5,237 nt of DNA from Deltaproteobacteria bacterium (GCA_003447545.1 DLYX01000308.1:1-5237); one strand, 5' to 3'; positions 1-5,237 are shown, counted from the stretch's first letter. The notes: a model not told the origin generated them from the letters alone. A program made the numbers and translations.

Positions 1-251
1 GCCGGCGGCCCCGGCGCCCCGGGCGCCGCGGCGGATCCCACCAGCTGAACGGCGGCGCCCGCGAAGAAAGCCCTGCCGCGACCTGCCACAACAACCACTT
101 TGAGCTGCGGTTGTTCATCAAGCCAGGCGGATGCCGCGATCAGGGATCGCAGTGTCGTCTCGCGCAGCGGATTCAAGTTTCCGGGTTCGTTCAGGAAAAT
201 GGTCGCTCGCGCGCCGTCGACGACGACTTCCAGATTTTCAAAGTTCCGCAT
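1..251 (-). CDS. enoyl-CoA hydratase/isomerase (crotonase) family protein, N-terminal part
   Basis: The gene starts at ATG 251 and runs off the left edge, so only 83 codons of a family that is usually 250-300 residues are visible. Its N-terminus fits the crotonase fold: the first strand and Asn-Pro turn (ATIFLNEPGNLNPL, residues 16-29; families usually show LNRP..NAL), then a helix and a hydrophobic strand (KVVVVAGRGRAFFAGA, 51-66) matching the usual vvvltG.G.aFsaGaD oxyanion-hole segment. Crotonases bind acyl-CoA and stabilise a thioester enolate; members hydrate enoyl-CoA, isomerise double bonds or do related reactions, and the substrate cannot be told from this fragment. ATG 251 is the only candidate start, because an in-frame TGA lies 24 nt upstream and no other start codon intervenes. 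No clear Shine-Dalgarno is seen. Oddities: Ala67 stands where the family usually has Asp after GA, and the visible end becomes Ala/Pro/Gly-rich. It lies 45 nt downstream of the broken esterase on the same strand. Confidence 0.85.
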   Translation of the reverse strand, partial: MRNFENLEVVVDGARATIFLNEPGNLNPLRETTLRSLIAASAWLDEQPQLKVVVVAGRGRAFFAGAAVQLVGSAAAPGAPGPP

Positions 252-296
252 GCCCGACTTGTAACAGATCGATCAGCGATCCCGGCATCCACACCG

Positions 297-1415
297 TCAG
301 GAATCACAAGCGTCAGCAGGCCAGAAACCGGCGAAAGGACCCGCGGCAAGACCGGCTGCATTAAAGAGGTTCGCCCAACGAGGATTTACCTTCCATGCAT
401 AATTGACATACGCGGGTTTGGAGATCTCCGGATGAGAGACGACCAGAACATCACCGTCGACCATCGCATTCGCCCACACCCGACTTTCGGTGTCGGCCCC
501 GACCTGGACACCCCGAACATCGGCGGCAGGCGAACCTCCGCGAAGAAGTCCTCCGGGCTTGAGGCCCTCCCCGGTCGAACCCTTGAAATGAATGCGGAGA
601 ACATCGCCTGTGCGCTCCAGGCAATCAAACACCGGCCCCGAGTAGGCAAAATCTTCCCCGTATACATCGTGACGCACCAAATCGACCAAGCGCTGCGCAT
701 AAACCTCACGGTCCGAAGGATGCGTGCCGCCAGGCAGATCTTTCGTCAGGGCCAGCCCCAACAAGGGGAGTTCCCGGGCCGCTGACAAATACGCGTCGTA
801 CATCAAACCCGCGGCGCGGGCTTCCGGCGGACGCGATCGCGGATACCCACGGACCAGTTCGTCCGAGGCGACACCCTTTCCGTTGGGCTGCATCACGGCC
901 GCAAAAAACAAGTCCTGATTCTCGAAGTCGATACGCCACGATTCGACAAGGTCCCGGAAGCGTTGCGCATACTGCGTGGAGCCTGACCCCTGATGGTCGG
1001 ACTCCCCTTGCCACCAAAAGACACCCCGCGCGGCATAGGGCAGACAAGGCAAAATCCAGGCCTGATAATAGTCACCGATATCCTCCGGGAATTCCCCCGG
1101 GATACCGGTTCCGCTGCCGGCCCAGCGGCGAATCGCCGATCCCGGCACTGCGAGATTCACGATGCCAACCGGGACAGGCGCTCCTTCTTGTCGGGCGAGC
1201 GATTCCGCCAGACCTGTCGCAAGCCAGCCCGCCGTGTCGCACGGCAGCGACTGCCAGCCCGCTCCATCTCGCTCATAACCATTGGCAAAGGCTCGAACCC
1301 GGGAACCAGCGACCGGGCCTGCGGGATCCGCGAATTCTTCATTCCAGGAGACGTCCGCCACGAATCGACCCGGGGCAAAGTTCGACTGTCCAGCGGCGGC
1401 AAATCGACCCGCCAC
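297..1415 (-). CDS. C-terminal frame of the broken esterase: SGNH catalytic domain
   Basis: This frame could start only from GTG 1415, which has no convincing Shine-Dalgarno and would lack a signal peptide, so independent expression is doubtful. Numbering from that GTG: AAGQSN at 7-12 resembles the family's catalytic-serine block (SGQSNM), GAPVPVGIVNLAVPGSAIRRW at 78-98 matches the VPVGLIN..wGGt.IeaW block (Gly oxyanion region), VFWWQGESD at 132-140 matches the vlWyQGEsN block, and THPSDREVYAQRL at 231-243 holds the likely catalytic His232. In the family this His is preceded by Asp (dlHP); here the position two before it is Gly230. The C-terminus (VNYAWKVNPRWANLFNAAGL, 337-356) closely follows the family signature vRYaW..nP.aNLyN.eGLPasPF. 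The match to sialate O-acetylesterases is strong; exact substrate specificity is unknown. Confidence 0.75.
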   Translation of the reverse strand: MAGRFAAAGQSNFAPGRFVADVSWNEEFADPAGPVAGSRVRAFANGYERDGAGWQSLPCDTAGWLATGLAESLARQEGAPVPVGIVNLAVPGSAIRRWAGSGTGIPGEFPEDIGDYYQAWILPCLPYAARGVFWWQGESDHQGSGSTQYAQRFRDLVESWRIDFENQDLFFAAVMQPNGKGVASDELVRGYPRSRPPEARAAGLMYDAYLSAARELPLLGLALTKDLPGGTHPSDREVYAQRLVDLVRHDVYGEDFAYSGPVFDCLERTGDVLRIHFKGSTGEGLKPGGLLRGGSPAADVRGVQVGADTESRVWANAMVDGDVLVVSHPEISKPAYVNYAWKVNPRWANLFNAAGLAAGPFAGFWPADACDS

Positions 1416-1708
1416 CTCTCGCCATCCACGCGCGTGAAAGCGCTCGCCACGATACGTCCCGAAAGAGGATCACGAAGCTCCAGGCCCACCCGGCTGTCCG
1501 CTACGCCTTCCCCCCAAATCGGCAGGATCTGATCTCGTTGCAAAACCATATGATCGGATAAAATCGGCATCGAGAGGCGCCCCTGATCGCTCGATGCCAA
1601 CCGAAGGTCCGCGGCCATCGCCGCGCTCGCCAAAGCGAGCAGGCAAAGAATCGTCAAGGAAGAAAACAACGTCCGGGCACAGCGCAGAAGTGGAGTCTTT
1701 TGTGTCAT
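1157..1708 (-). CDS. N-terminal frame of the broken esterase: signal peptide and beta domain
   Basis: The start ATG at 1708 has GGAGG seven nt upstream. Residues 1-32 form a Sec signal peptide: basic n-region (K4, R9, R12), a hydrophobic core (SLTILCLLALASA) and an AMA|AD-type cleavage site near residue 32. The mature part carries the family's first conserved block, ILSDHMVLQRDQILPIWGEG at 49-68 (commonly iFSDhMVLQR...PVWGwa), and then the end of the small beta domain, DGERWRVDLPPL at 95-106 (commonly dG.W.v.LPpl). After about residue 110 the frame loses family resemblance and becomes Arg/Ser-rich until the stop at 1159-1157, which I read as out-of-frame translation of the catalytic domain. 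If translated alone it would give a secreted but catalytically empty fragment. Confidence 0.7.
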   Translation of the reverse strand: MTQKTPLLRCARTLFSSLTILCLLALASAAMAADLRLASSDQGRLSMPILSDHMVLQRDQILPIWGEGVADSRVGLELRDPLSGRIVASAFTRVDGERWRVDLPPLDSRTLPRVDSWRTSPGMKNSRIPQARSLVPGFEPLPMVMSEMERAGSRCRATRRAGLRQVWRNRSPDKKERLSRLAS

Positions 1709-1716
1709 CGAAGCAA

Positions 1717-1721
1717 CCTCC
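1717..1721 (-). promoter_or_regulatory. ribosome binding site of the esterase
   Basis: GGAGG on the minus strand, 8 nt before the ATG at 1708 (seven intervening bases, TTGCTTC). It fixes the start directly before the signal peptide. The 174 nt between this gene and the TetR stop must hold any separate promoter, but I could not pick out a convincing -35/-10 pair there. Confidence 0.75.
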
Positions 1722-1882
1722 GGCCCGCGCCCGAATCGGCATAGATTCTGGCGTCAGGCCTGGCACTACGACGGCCGGGAGACCTCGGAATTCAACCCCT
1801 CCGACCTTGCTGAGCAGTTGCCATGTCGGGTGCCCGCGCAGAAAGAGCGCGCTACTACCGCATGACCAATGGCGAAGCCGCG

Positions 1883-2479
1883 TCAGCTATCCTTCAGCAA
1901 CTGCAGGATAAGATCGCGAACCGCGACCTCTGCCTCCGGAAAACTGAGGGACTGTGCCTCGCGAAAGCGATCCCACGTCTCCGGGGCGGCCAGCAACTCC
2001 ACTCCGGCGACCACATGCGGAGCCGCGGCAAGCAGTTCGGGGATTGCCTGCCGCAAATCCTTGCGGAGTTCCAGATTGTTCTCTGCCTCGAAAGTTCTCA
2101 GGACCGAGGATCGCCACAAATTCGATGTATTGGCGCGACGAAAGGGTGCCAGGTCCTCGAACAAACGCGAGCGCCGAGCCACCAGTTCCCGGACACGCTC
2201 CTGCACCGGAAGTCCCTCCCATGCCGGCATTCGACCCTTGCGGGCTTCCTCGCGAACCTGAGTCGCCAGCGCCGCAAACAAACTCTCCAGATCGTCAAAG
2301 TGGCGAAAAACCGTCCGACGCCCAACGCCGGCGCGCTCGGCCACCTGATCCGCCGTCGGTCGGCAATAGCCTTCGCGCACGAGTGCGAATAGAGCTTCGA
2401 CCACGCGTTCGCGGTTACGGACGCGTCGTTGCGTGCGGCCGTCACTTGACGTGGATTTCGTTTCGATGGGCAGAGGCAT
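1883..2479 (-). CDS. TetR/AcrR-family transcriptional regulator
   Basis: A 198-residue protein of normal TetR length if it begins at ATG 2479. The N-terminal DNA-binding domain is clear: helix 1 around RERVVEALFALVREG (23-37), then the helix-turn-helix PTADQVAERAGVGRRTVFRH at 41-60 followed by FDDLESLFAALA, the classic t...iA..aGvs..tvY.hF.sKe.Lf pattern. Phe58 replaces the usual Tyr. The remaining 120 residues are helical and diverse, as expected of the ligand-binding/dimer domain, so the inducer cannot be named. The frame stays open back to a TTG at 2524, which would add 15 residues; neither start has a good Shine-Dalgarno. ATG is preferred because the extra residues add nothing to the fold. 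It lies 69 nt downstream of an alpha/beta hydrolase on the same strand with no terminator seen between, suggesting co-transcription and possibly autoregulation (inferred). Family assignment is secure; the start is not. Confidence 0.92.
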   Translation of the reverse strand: MPLPIETKSTSSDGRTQRRVRNRERVVEALFALVREGYCRPTADQVAERAGVGRRTVFRHFDDLESLFAALATQVREEARKGRMPAWEGLPVQERVRELVARRSRLFEDLAPFRRANTSNLWRSSVLRTFEAENNLELRKDLRQAIPELLAAAPHVVAGVELLAAPETWDRFREAQSLSFPEAEVAVRDLILQLLKDS

Positions 2480-2548
2480 CGGAGGGTGGGCCTGAAGTTT
2501 CCTGTCGAGCGAGGAAGAAGTCAAATAGGCGCAGCGACAGCTCGGAAC

Positions 2549-3325
2549 TCAGATCAGTGCGTCCGGGTCCAGGTCCTCATCCCCGCGCAGTACCAGCAAA
2601 TCCGTGCCGGCGCGTCTCACCAACCAACGCTGCACGGCGCTCGACCAGACGTCGTAGGGCTCTTCCAGCATCCCGTAGTGACCGCCCGATCGCTTCTGGT
2701 ATTCCGCCTCAATTCCCTGTGCCGTAATCGCGACAAGATGCTCCGGGACCACGGGATCATCGGGCGAGGCCATGAGCAAGGTGGGTACCGCAGGCCGACC
2801 GGGTCGAATCGCCCGCCCGACCAGAGACCCCACCAGGCGAGCCCCTTCATTAGTCAAGGCATTCAGGAGTCGTGCGACGCCGGCATTCGATCCCACGTGA
2901 GCCATCGGGTTGGTGGGGGCAGGCGGCGGCAACTCTGCGTTACGCCAACGAGCGATCATATTCGCCAGACGCGGCTGGAGCTGCGGCGGTCCTACGAGGA
3001 GGGGGGCATCGGCCACCACCGCGCGCGGCAAGGAGCGTTCGGCCAAAGCGAGCGCAACCAGAGCACCAGCGTCGTGCCCGACCACAATCGGCGGAGTCTC
3101 GCAGTCCGAGAGAAAGTCCGCTGCCGACTGACACCATTGTTCGATTTCAAAGTCGCGCCCCTGCTCACCCGAACGCATATCCAGCAGATGACACCGCCAA
3201 CCGCGGTGCGCCAGCCCCAAAGCTGCGGGCTGCCAGATCTCCGGTGTCGTCCACAGGCCATGAAGAAAAACCAGATCCGCGCGATAGCGTCCGTTTTCCG
3301 GTTCGATGCATACGGTATCGCTCAT
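2549..3325 (-). CDS. alpha/beta hydrolase with Asp at the nucleophile elbow
   Basis: A 258-residue cytosolic-looking protein (no signal peptide) with the full alpha/beta-hydrolase motif order: LHG oxyanion motif at 21-23 after a hydrophobic strand, nucleophile elbow GHDAGA at 83-88, the acid turn MASPDDPVVP at 185-194 (Asp189 or Asp190), and catalytic His216 in SGGHYGMLEEP. The elbow residue is Asp85 rather than Ser. Asp is the nucleophile in haloalkane dehalogenases and epoxide hydrolases (usually GHDWGG), so ester, epoxide or C-halogen substrates are all possible; I cannot choose. The Trp that normally follows Asp in those families is Ala86 here. The segment at 120-170 is a helical cap region. 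After the final helix there is an acidic tail (RGDEDLDPDALI). Start ATG 3325 has AGGA nine nt upstream. It probably forms a unit with the TetR gene downstream, and a hairpin terminator separates it from hsp33 upstream, so it needs its own promoter in about 3326-3390. Confidence 0.9.
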   Translation of the reverse strand: MSDTVCIEPENGRYRADLVFLHGLWTTPEIWQPAALGLAHRGWRCHLLDMRSGEQGRDFEIEQWCQSAADFLSDCETPPIVVGHDAGALVALALAERSLPRAVVADAPLLVGPPQLQPRLANMIARWRNAELPPPAPTNPMAHVGSNAGVARLLNALTNEGARLVGSLVGRAIRPGRPAVPTLLMASPDDPVVPEHLVAITAQGIEAEYQKRSGGHYGMLEEPYDVWSSAVQRWLVRRAGTDLLVLRGDEDLDPDALI

Positions 3326-3334
3326 TCCGAGATT

Positions 3335-3338
3335 TCCT
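3335..3338 (-). promoter_or_regulatory. ribosome binding site of the alpha/beta hydrolase
   Basis: AGGA (in CAGGAAAT on the minus strand) with nine bases before ATG 3325. A modest match that supports this start. Confidence 0.5.
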
Positions 3339-3389
3339 GTTGGTCAAAGCGACACGTCGCATGGTCCTCGAGGCTCGATAATTCTCCAC

Positions 3390-3417
3390 AAAGAAAACGG
3401 GCAGCGCCCGGTTCTTT
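3390..3417 (-). terminator. intrinsic terminator after hsp33, possibly bidirectional
   Basis: On the minus strand, 60 nt after the hsp33 stop, a five-pair GC stem CGGGC-GCT-GCCCG (3410-3398) is followed directly by TTTTCTTT, the expected form of a Rho-independent terminator. The flanks also pair (3390-3395 with 3412-3417, AAAGAA/TTCTTT) across a small AA/G internal loop, giving 11 pairs in all. Because the plus strand also reads GCCCG then GTTCTTTC, it may work weakly in the other direction. It separates hsp33 from the hydrolase gene. Confidence 0.7.
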
Positions 3418-3476
3418 CGCTGCCGCTCCCGGCACAACCGCGTGATGAGGTATCGCAAGCAACCGAATCGCCATGT

Positions 3477-4325
3477 TCATTTCTCCGCAGCGGGAGCCGT
3501 AGCGTCAAGCTCCGGTTGACCGACCAGGTATTGGTGGCTGCAAAAATCACAAACGACCTCCTCCACACGCCCCCCCCGAACTTCCTCCAGTTCTTCGGGC
3601 GACAGCGTGCGCACCGCTCCGACTGCCCGCTCGAGAGAGCAGCGGCATTGATAAAGAAGAGGGTCGTGTCCGAGCACATGAAGATCCATGCGATCAAGGA
3701 GCGCCATCGTCGCATCCGCCGGTGCCTCACCGGCTCGCACCAGAGCGGCGAAATCTGCCTGCTCCAGACACGCCGTGACACCCGCCAGATGCTCCGGCTC
3801 ACAATCCGGCATCGCCTGAACGATCATCCCCCCGGCGCGGCTGATTCGACCGTCCGCTTCGGTCACTGTCGCCAGCGAGAAAAGGGTCAGTGTCTGCTCG
3901 GACTCGAGGCAAAATTGCTGCAAAGCGCCAGCTATACTCCCTCCGGATACAGGCAGTCGACTCTGGTAAACCTGCCCGCCACGGAATCCGTGGCGTGAGA
4001 TCCGCAGCTCGCCATCCGTACCGATCAGAGGTTCGGCACTTGCCTGAGGATTCTTCACGCGCCCACGCACCTCCGGTCCCGGCCAGACATCAGCGACCAA
4101 CTGGCCTGCACTGCCGTCATGATCAAAAGAGCACTGCACTCTTTCGACCGGACTCTGCGCCAGTTCCAGTAGGGCGACACCCGTGAGGAGATCGCCCAAC
4201 GCCTCGGAAACAGCAGGTGCCGAGCCGGCAACACGAGCGGCCTCCTGCGCCATCGCGGTGCTGGTGGCGGTCAAAATCCGCACCGTGCCTTCGCCTGTCA
4301 TCCAACGATCAATTCGATCCCTCAT
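3477..4325 (-). CDS. hslO: Hsp33 family redox-regulated molecular chaperone
   Basis: A 282-residue protein of normal Hsp33 length. Hsp33 is a cytosolic holdase: under oxidation its four zinc-binding cysteines form disulfides, the C-terminal domain unfolds, and the protein binds unfolding clients. All signature parts are visible from ATG 4325: an N-terminal MRDRIDRWM...VRI start like that of E. coli Hsp33, the core SP.vsEALGDLLTGVALL (36-53), VRGRV (86-90), QVYQSRLPVSGGSI (118-131), LESEQT (140-145), AGGMIVQAMP (164-173), then the redox switch CRCS (Cys227, Cys229) and CDFC (Cys259, Cys262), a complete CxC...CxxC zinc set. The frame is open to GTG 4379, which would add 18 residues; ATG 4325 is preferred because it begins where the family begins, although its Shine-Dalgarno is weak. 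It is divergent from the dehydrogenase gene and followed by a hairpin terminator, so it is probably monocistronic. No defect seen. Confidence 0.96.
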   Translation of the reverse strand: MRDRIDRWMTGEGTVRILTATSTAMAQEAARVAGSAPAVSEALGDLLTGVALLELAQSPVERVQCSFDHDGSAGQLVADVWPGPEVRGRVKNPQASAEPLIGTDGELRISRHGFRGGQVYQSRLPVSGGSIAGALQQFCLESEQTLTLFSLATVTEADGRISRAGGMIVQAMPDCEPEHLAGVTACLEQADFAALVRAGEAPADATMALLDRMDLHVLGHDPLLYQCRCSLERAVGAVRTLSPEELEEVRGGRVEEVVCDFCSHQYLVGQPELDATAPAAEK

Positions 4326-4392
4326 GCCGGACGGTCTTCGCAGACCTGAGGACAGATCGCCAGTGCCCACCACTTGCACCCCGCCACCGTTA

Positions 4393-4421
4393 ATGATCGG
4401 AGAAGCAGATACCTATGCCAA
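4393..4421 (-). promoter_or_regulatory. possible sigma-70-type promoter for hsp33
   Basis: Minus strand TTGGCA (4421-4416; five of six to TTGACA), a 17-nt spacer, then GATCAT (4398-4393; four of six to TATAAT). Transcription would begin near 4386 and leave a leader of about 60 nt before ATG 4325. The -35 box touches the Shine-Dalgarno of the divergent gene. Such matches arise by chance, so this is a candidate only. Confidence 0.3.
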
Positions 4422-4426
4422 GGAGG
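4421..4426 (+). promoter_or_regulatory. ribosome binding site of the dehydrogenase
   Basis: A perfect AGGAGG five nt before ATG 4432. It decides the start against an in-frame ATG at 4393, which would add 13 residues ahead of the Rossmann fold and has no such site. Confidence 0.85.
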
Positions 4427-4431
4427 ACATT

Positions 4432-5237
4432 ATGGGACTGCTCGATGGGAAAGTAGCTATCATTACCGGCGCCGGAGGCGGCCTCGGTCGAACCCACGCA
4501 TTATTGCTGGCCAGCGAAGGCGCCAAAATCGTCGTAAATGATCTGGGTGGCGCGCGTGACGGCACCGGCGACGGACTGGCCATGGCCGATCAAGTGGTTC
4601 GGGAGATCACGGACGCTGGAGGAGCGGCCGTCGCCAATCATGACTCCGTGGCCACTATGGCCGGAGGCGAGAATATTTGCCGCACAGCACTCGATGCATT
4701 TGGCCGGGTAGATATTCTTGTCAATAATGCCGGCATCCTGCGCGATCGTACCTTGGTCAAGACAGAGGAAGACGATTGGGACCTGGTGATCGCCGTCCAC
4801 CTCAAGGGCACCTACTGCGTCACAAAGCCTGTCTTCCAGCATATGAAGGATCGCGGTGGCCCGGGCGTGATCATCAACACCACCTCCACTTCAGGCCTCC
4901 TCGGAAACTTCGGACAGTGCAACTACGGAGCTGCCAAGGCAGGGATTGCCGGCTTCACGCGAACTCTGGCGCAAGAAGGTGCAAAATACGGCATTCGCGC
5001 CTGGGGACTCGCGCCGGTGGCGTTTACCCGACTGACCTCCGACTTGATGGGCGGAGAAGAATCCGCAATGGCCGAAGCTCTCGATCCAGCAAAGATCTCG
5101 CAGGCAGTTCTCTACATGGCGAGTGATTTATCGGGCGACAAAACAGGGAAATTTCTGTTCGTGAGCGGCGCACGCGTAGCTGAGATGAAAATCACCGGCC
5201 CCACCGGCCTCCAGAAAGATGGCTTCTCGGCCCGGGA
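4432..5237 (+). CDS. short-chain dehydrogenase, MFE-2-type (3R)-hydroxyacyl-CoA dehydrogenase-like, 3' end missing
   Basis: 268 codons are visible and the frame is still open at the right edge. It is an NAD(P)-dependent SDR: nucleotide-binding TGAGGGLG at 12-19, NDLGG at 36-40 (Asp37 at the cofactor-selecting position, favouring NAD), NNAG at 98-101, and catalytic Ser152, Tyr165 and Lys169 (YGAAK). Several stretches are typical of the hydroxyacyl-CoA dehydrogenase domain of peroxisomal multifunctional enzyme type 2 (HSD17B4): VVNDLGG, then a DGTGDG loop where HSD17B4 also has a Gly-rich insert, ANHDSV, GILRDRTL, a His in VHLKGTY where many SDRs have Asn, and SGLLGNFGQCNYGAAK. The expected reaction is oxidation of a (3R)-3-hydroxyacyl-CoA to the 3-ketoacyl-CoA in beta-oxidation of long, branched or steroid side chains; the exact substrate is inferred. 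A single-domain bacterial protein would end near residue 300; whether hydratase or SCP2 domains follow cannot be seen. Gly166 replaces the more usual Ser in YSAAK. Confidence 0.93.
   Translation, partial: MGLLDGKVAIITGAGGGLGRTHALLLASEGAKIVVNDLGGARDGTGDGLAMADQVVREITDAGGAAVANHDSVATMAGGENICRTALDAFGRVDILVNNAGILRDRTLVKTEEDDWDLVIAVHLKGTYCVTKPVFQHMKDRGGPGVIINTTSTSGLLGNFGQCNYGAAKAGIAGFTRTLAQEGAKYGIRAWGLAPVAFTRLTSDLMGGEESAMAEALDPAKISQAVLYMASDLSGDKTGKFLFVSGARVAEMKITGPTGLQKDGFSAR

Larger units (their letters stand above)
297..1708 (-). pseudogene. secreted sialate O-acetylesterase-like SGNH hydrolase, frameshifted
   Basis: Two overlapping reading frames together cover one family protein. The upstream frame (1708-1157) gives a signal peptide and the N-terminal beta domain; the downstream frame (open from 1469, ending at TGA 299-297) gives the catalytic domain and the conserved C-terminus. 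Joined they make about 470 residues, slightly short for bacterial sialate O-acetylesterases (about 480-520 from family knowledge). Such enzymes remove acetyl groups from sialic acids or related glycans outside the cytoplasm. The switch must occur between 1469, just after an in-frame TGA of the second frame (1472-1470), and roughly 1340. It equals a net loss of one base or gain of two (mod 3). No classic slippery heptamer is seen in the part examined, so a lesion or a sequencing error is likelier than programmed frameshifting. Coding character continues on both sides, so any inactivation is recent. The presence of an esterase gene is well supported; whether it is truly broken is less sure. Confidence 0.8.

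Noticed and set aside
111..785. Long plus-strand open frame opposite the esterase and crotonase
   Set aside because: It lies antisense to recognisable genes, has no family resemblance and no ribosome site; GC-rich DNA produces such frames by codon bias.
1835..1851. Stem CGCGC-agaaaga-GCGCG downstream of the TetR stop
   Set aside because: Only five pairs with a seven-base loop and no T-tract on the minus strand; too weak to call a terminator.
2501..2544. Inverted repeats CTGTCG/CGACAG and CGAGC/GCTCG between hydrolase and TetR as a TetR operator
   Set aside because: The arms are about 28 bases apart and the two pairs are in an incompatible order, unlike a compact TetR palindrome.
1954..2727. 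257-codon plus-strand open frame across the TetR gene
   Set aside because: Pro/Arg/Ser-rich translation typical of an antisense shadow, and it crosses the TetR and hydrolase boundary.
2486..3445. 319-codon plus-strand open frame opposite the hydrolase
   Set aside because: Antisense to a gene with complete catalytic motifs; no recognisable domain and no Shine-Dalgarno.
3306..3998. 230-codon plus-strand open frame opposite hsp33
   Set aside because: Antisense to Hsp33, crosses the intergenic hairpin and shows no motif.
4393..4431. Upstream in-frame ATG at 4393 as the dehydrogenase start
   Set aside because: The perfect AGGAGG sits just before ATG 4432, and SDRs of this family begin a few residues before the GKVAIITG strand.

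Overview
This is GC-rich bacterial chromosomal DNA. Good Shine-Dalgarno sites (GGAGG, AGGAGG), a full-length Hsp33 redox chaperone, a TetR-family repressor and a secreted esterase with a typical Sec signal peptide all point to a bacterium. Two genes of acyl-CoA metabolism at the window edges suggest a lipid-degrading heterotroph, for example a proteobacterial or myxobacterial-type lineage. That placement is inference; no rRNA or other phylogenetic marker is present. I see no mobile element, CRISPR array, tRNA or phage gene, and no evidence of a new multi-gene system.

Layout. Minus strand, reading from about 4.3 kb down to 1: Hsp33 (4325-3477); an intrinsic-terminator hairpin (3417-3390); an alpha/beta hydrolase with an unusual Asp at the nucleophile elbow (3325-2549); a TetR-type regulator (2479-1883); a secreted sialate O-acetylesterase-like gene broken by a frameshift, possibly with an internal deletion (1708-297); and the N-terminal part of an enoyl-CoA hydratase/isomerase family protein that runs off the left edge (251-1). 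Plus strand: a short-chain dehydrogenase resembling the (3R)-hydroxyacyl-CoA dehydrogenase domain of peroxisomal multifunctional enzyme type 2 (4432 to beyond the right edge), divergent from hsp33 across 106 bp.

How the genes relate. The hydrolase and TetR genes lie 69 nt apart on one strand with no terminator seen between them, so they are a likely transcription unit in which TetR may control itself and the hydrolase. Hsp33 appears to be transcribed separately and ended by the hairpin. The two acyl-CoA genes (hydratase/isomerase and MFE-2-like dehydrogenase) could act in beta-oxidation-like steps but are about 4 kb apart on opposite strands. The esterase and hydratase are only 45 nt apart, so they may be co-transcribed without an obvious biochemical link.

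The points most worth a second look are the esterase lesion, where two family motifs are encoded by the same bases in two frames, and the Asp nucleophile of the alpha/beta hydrolase.
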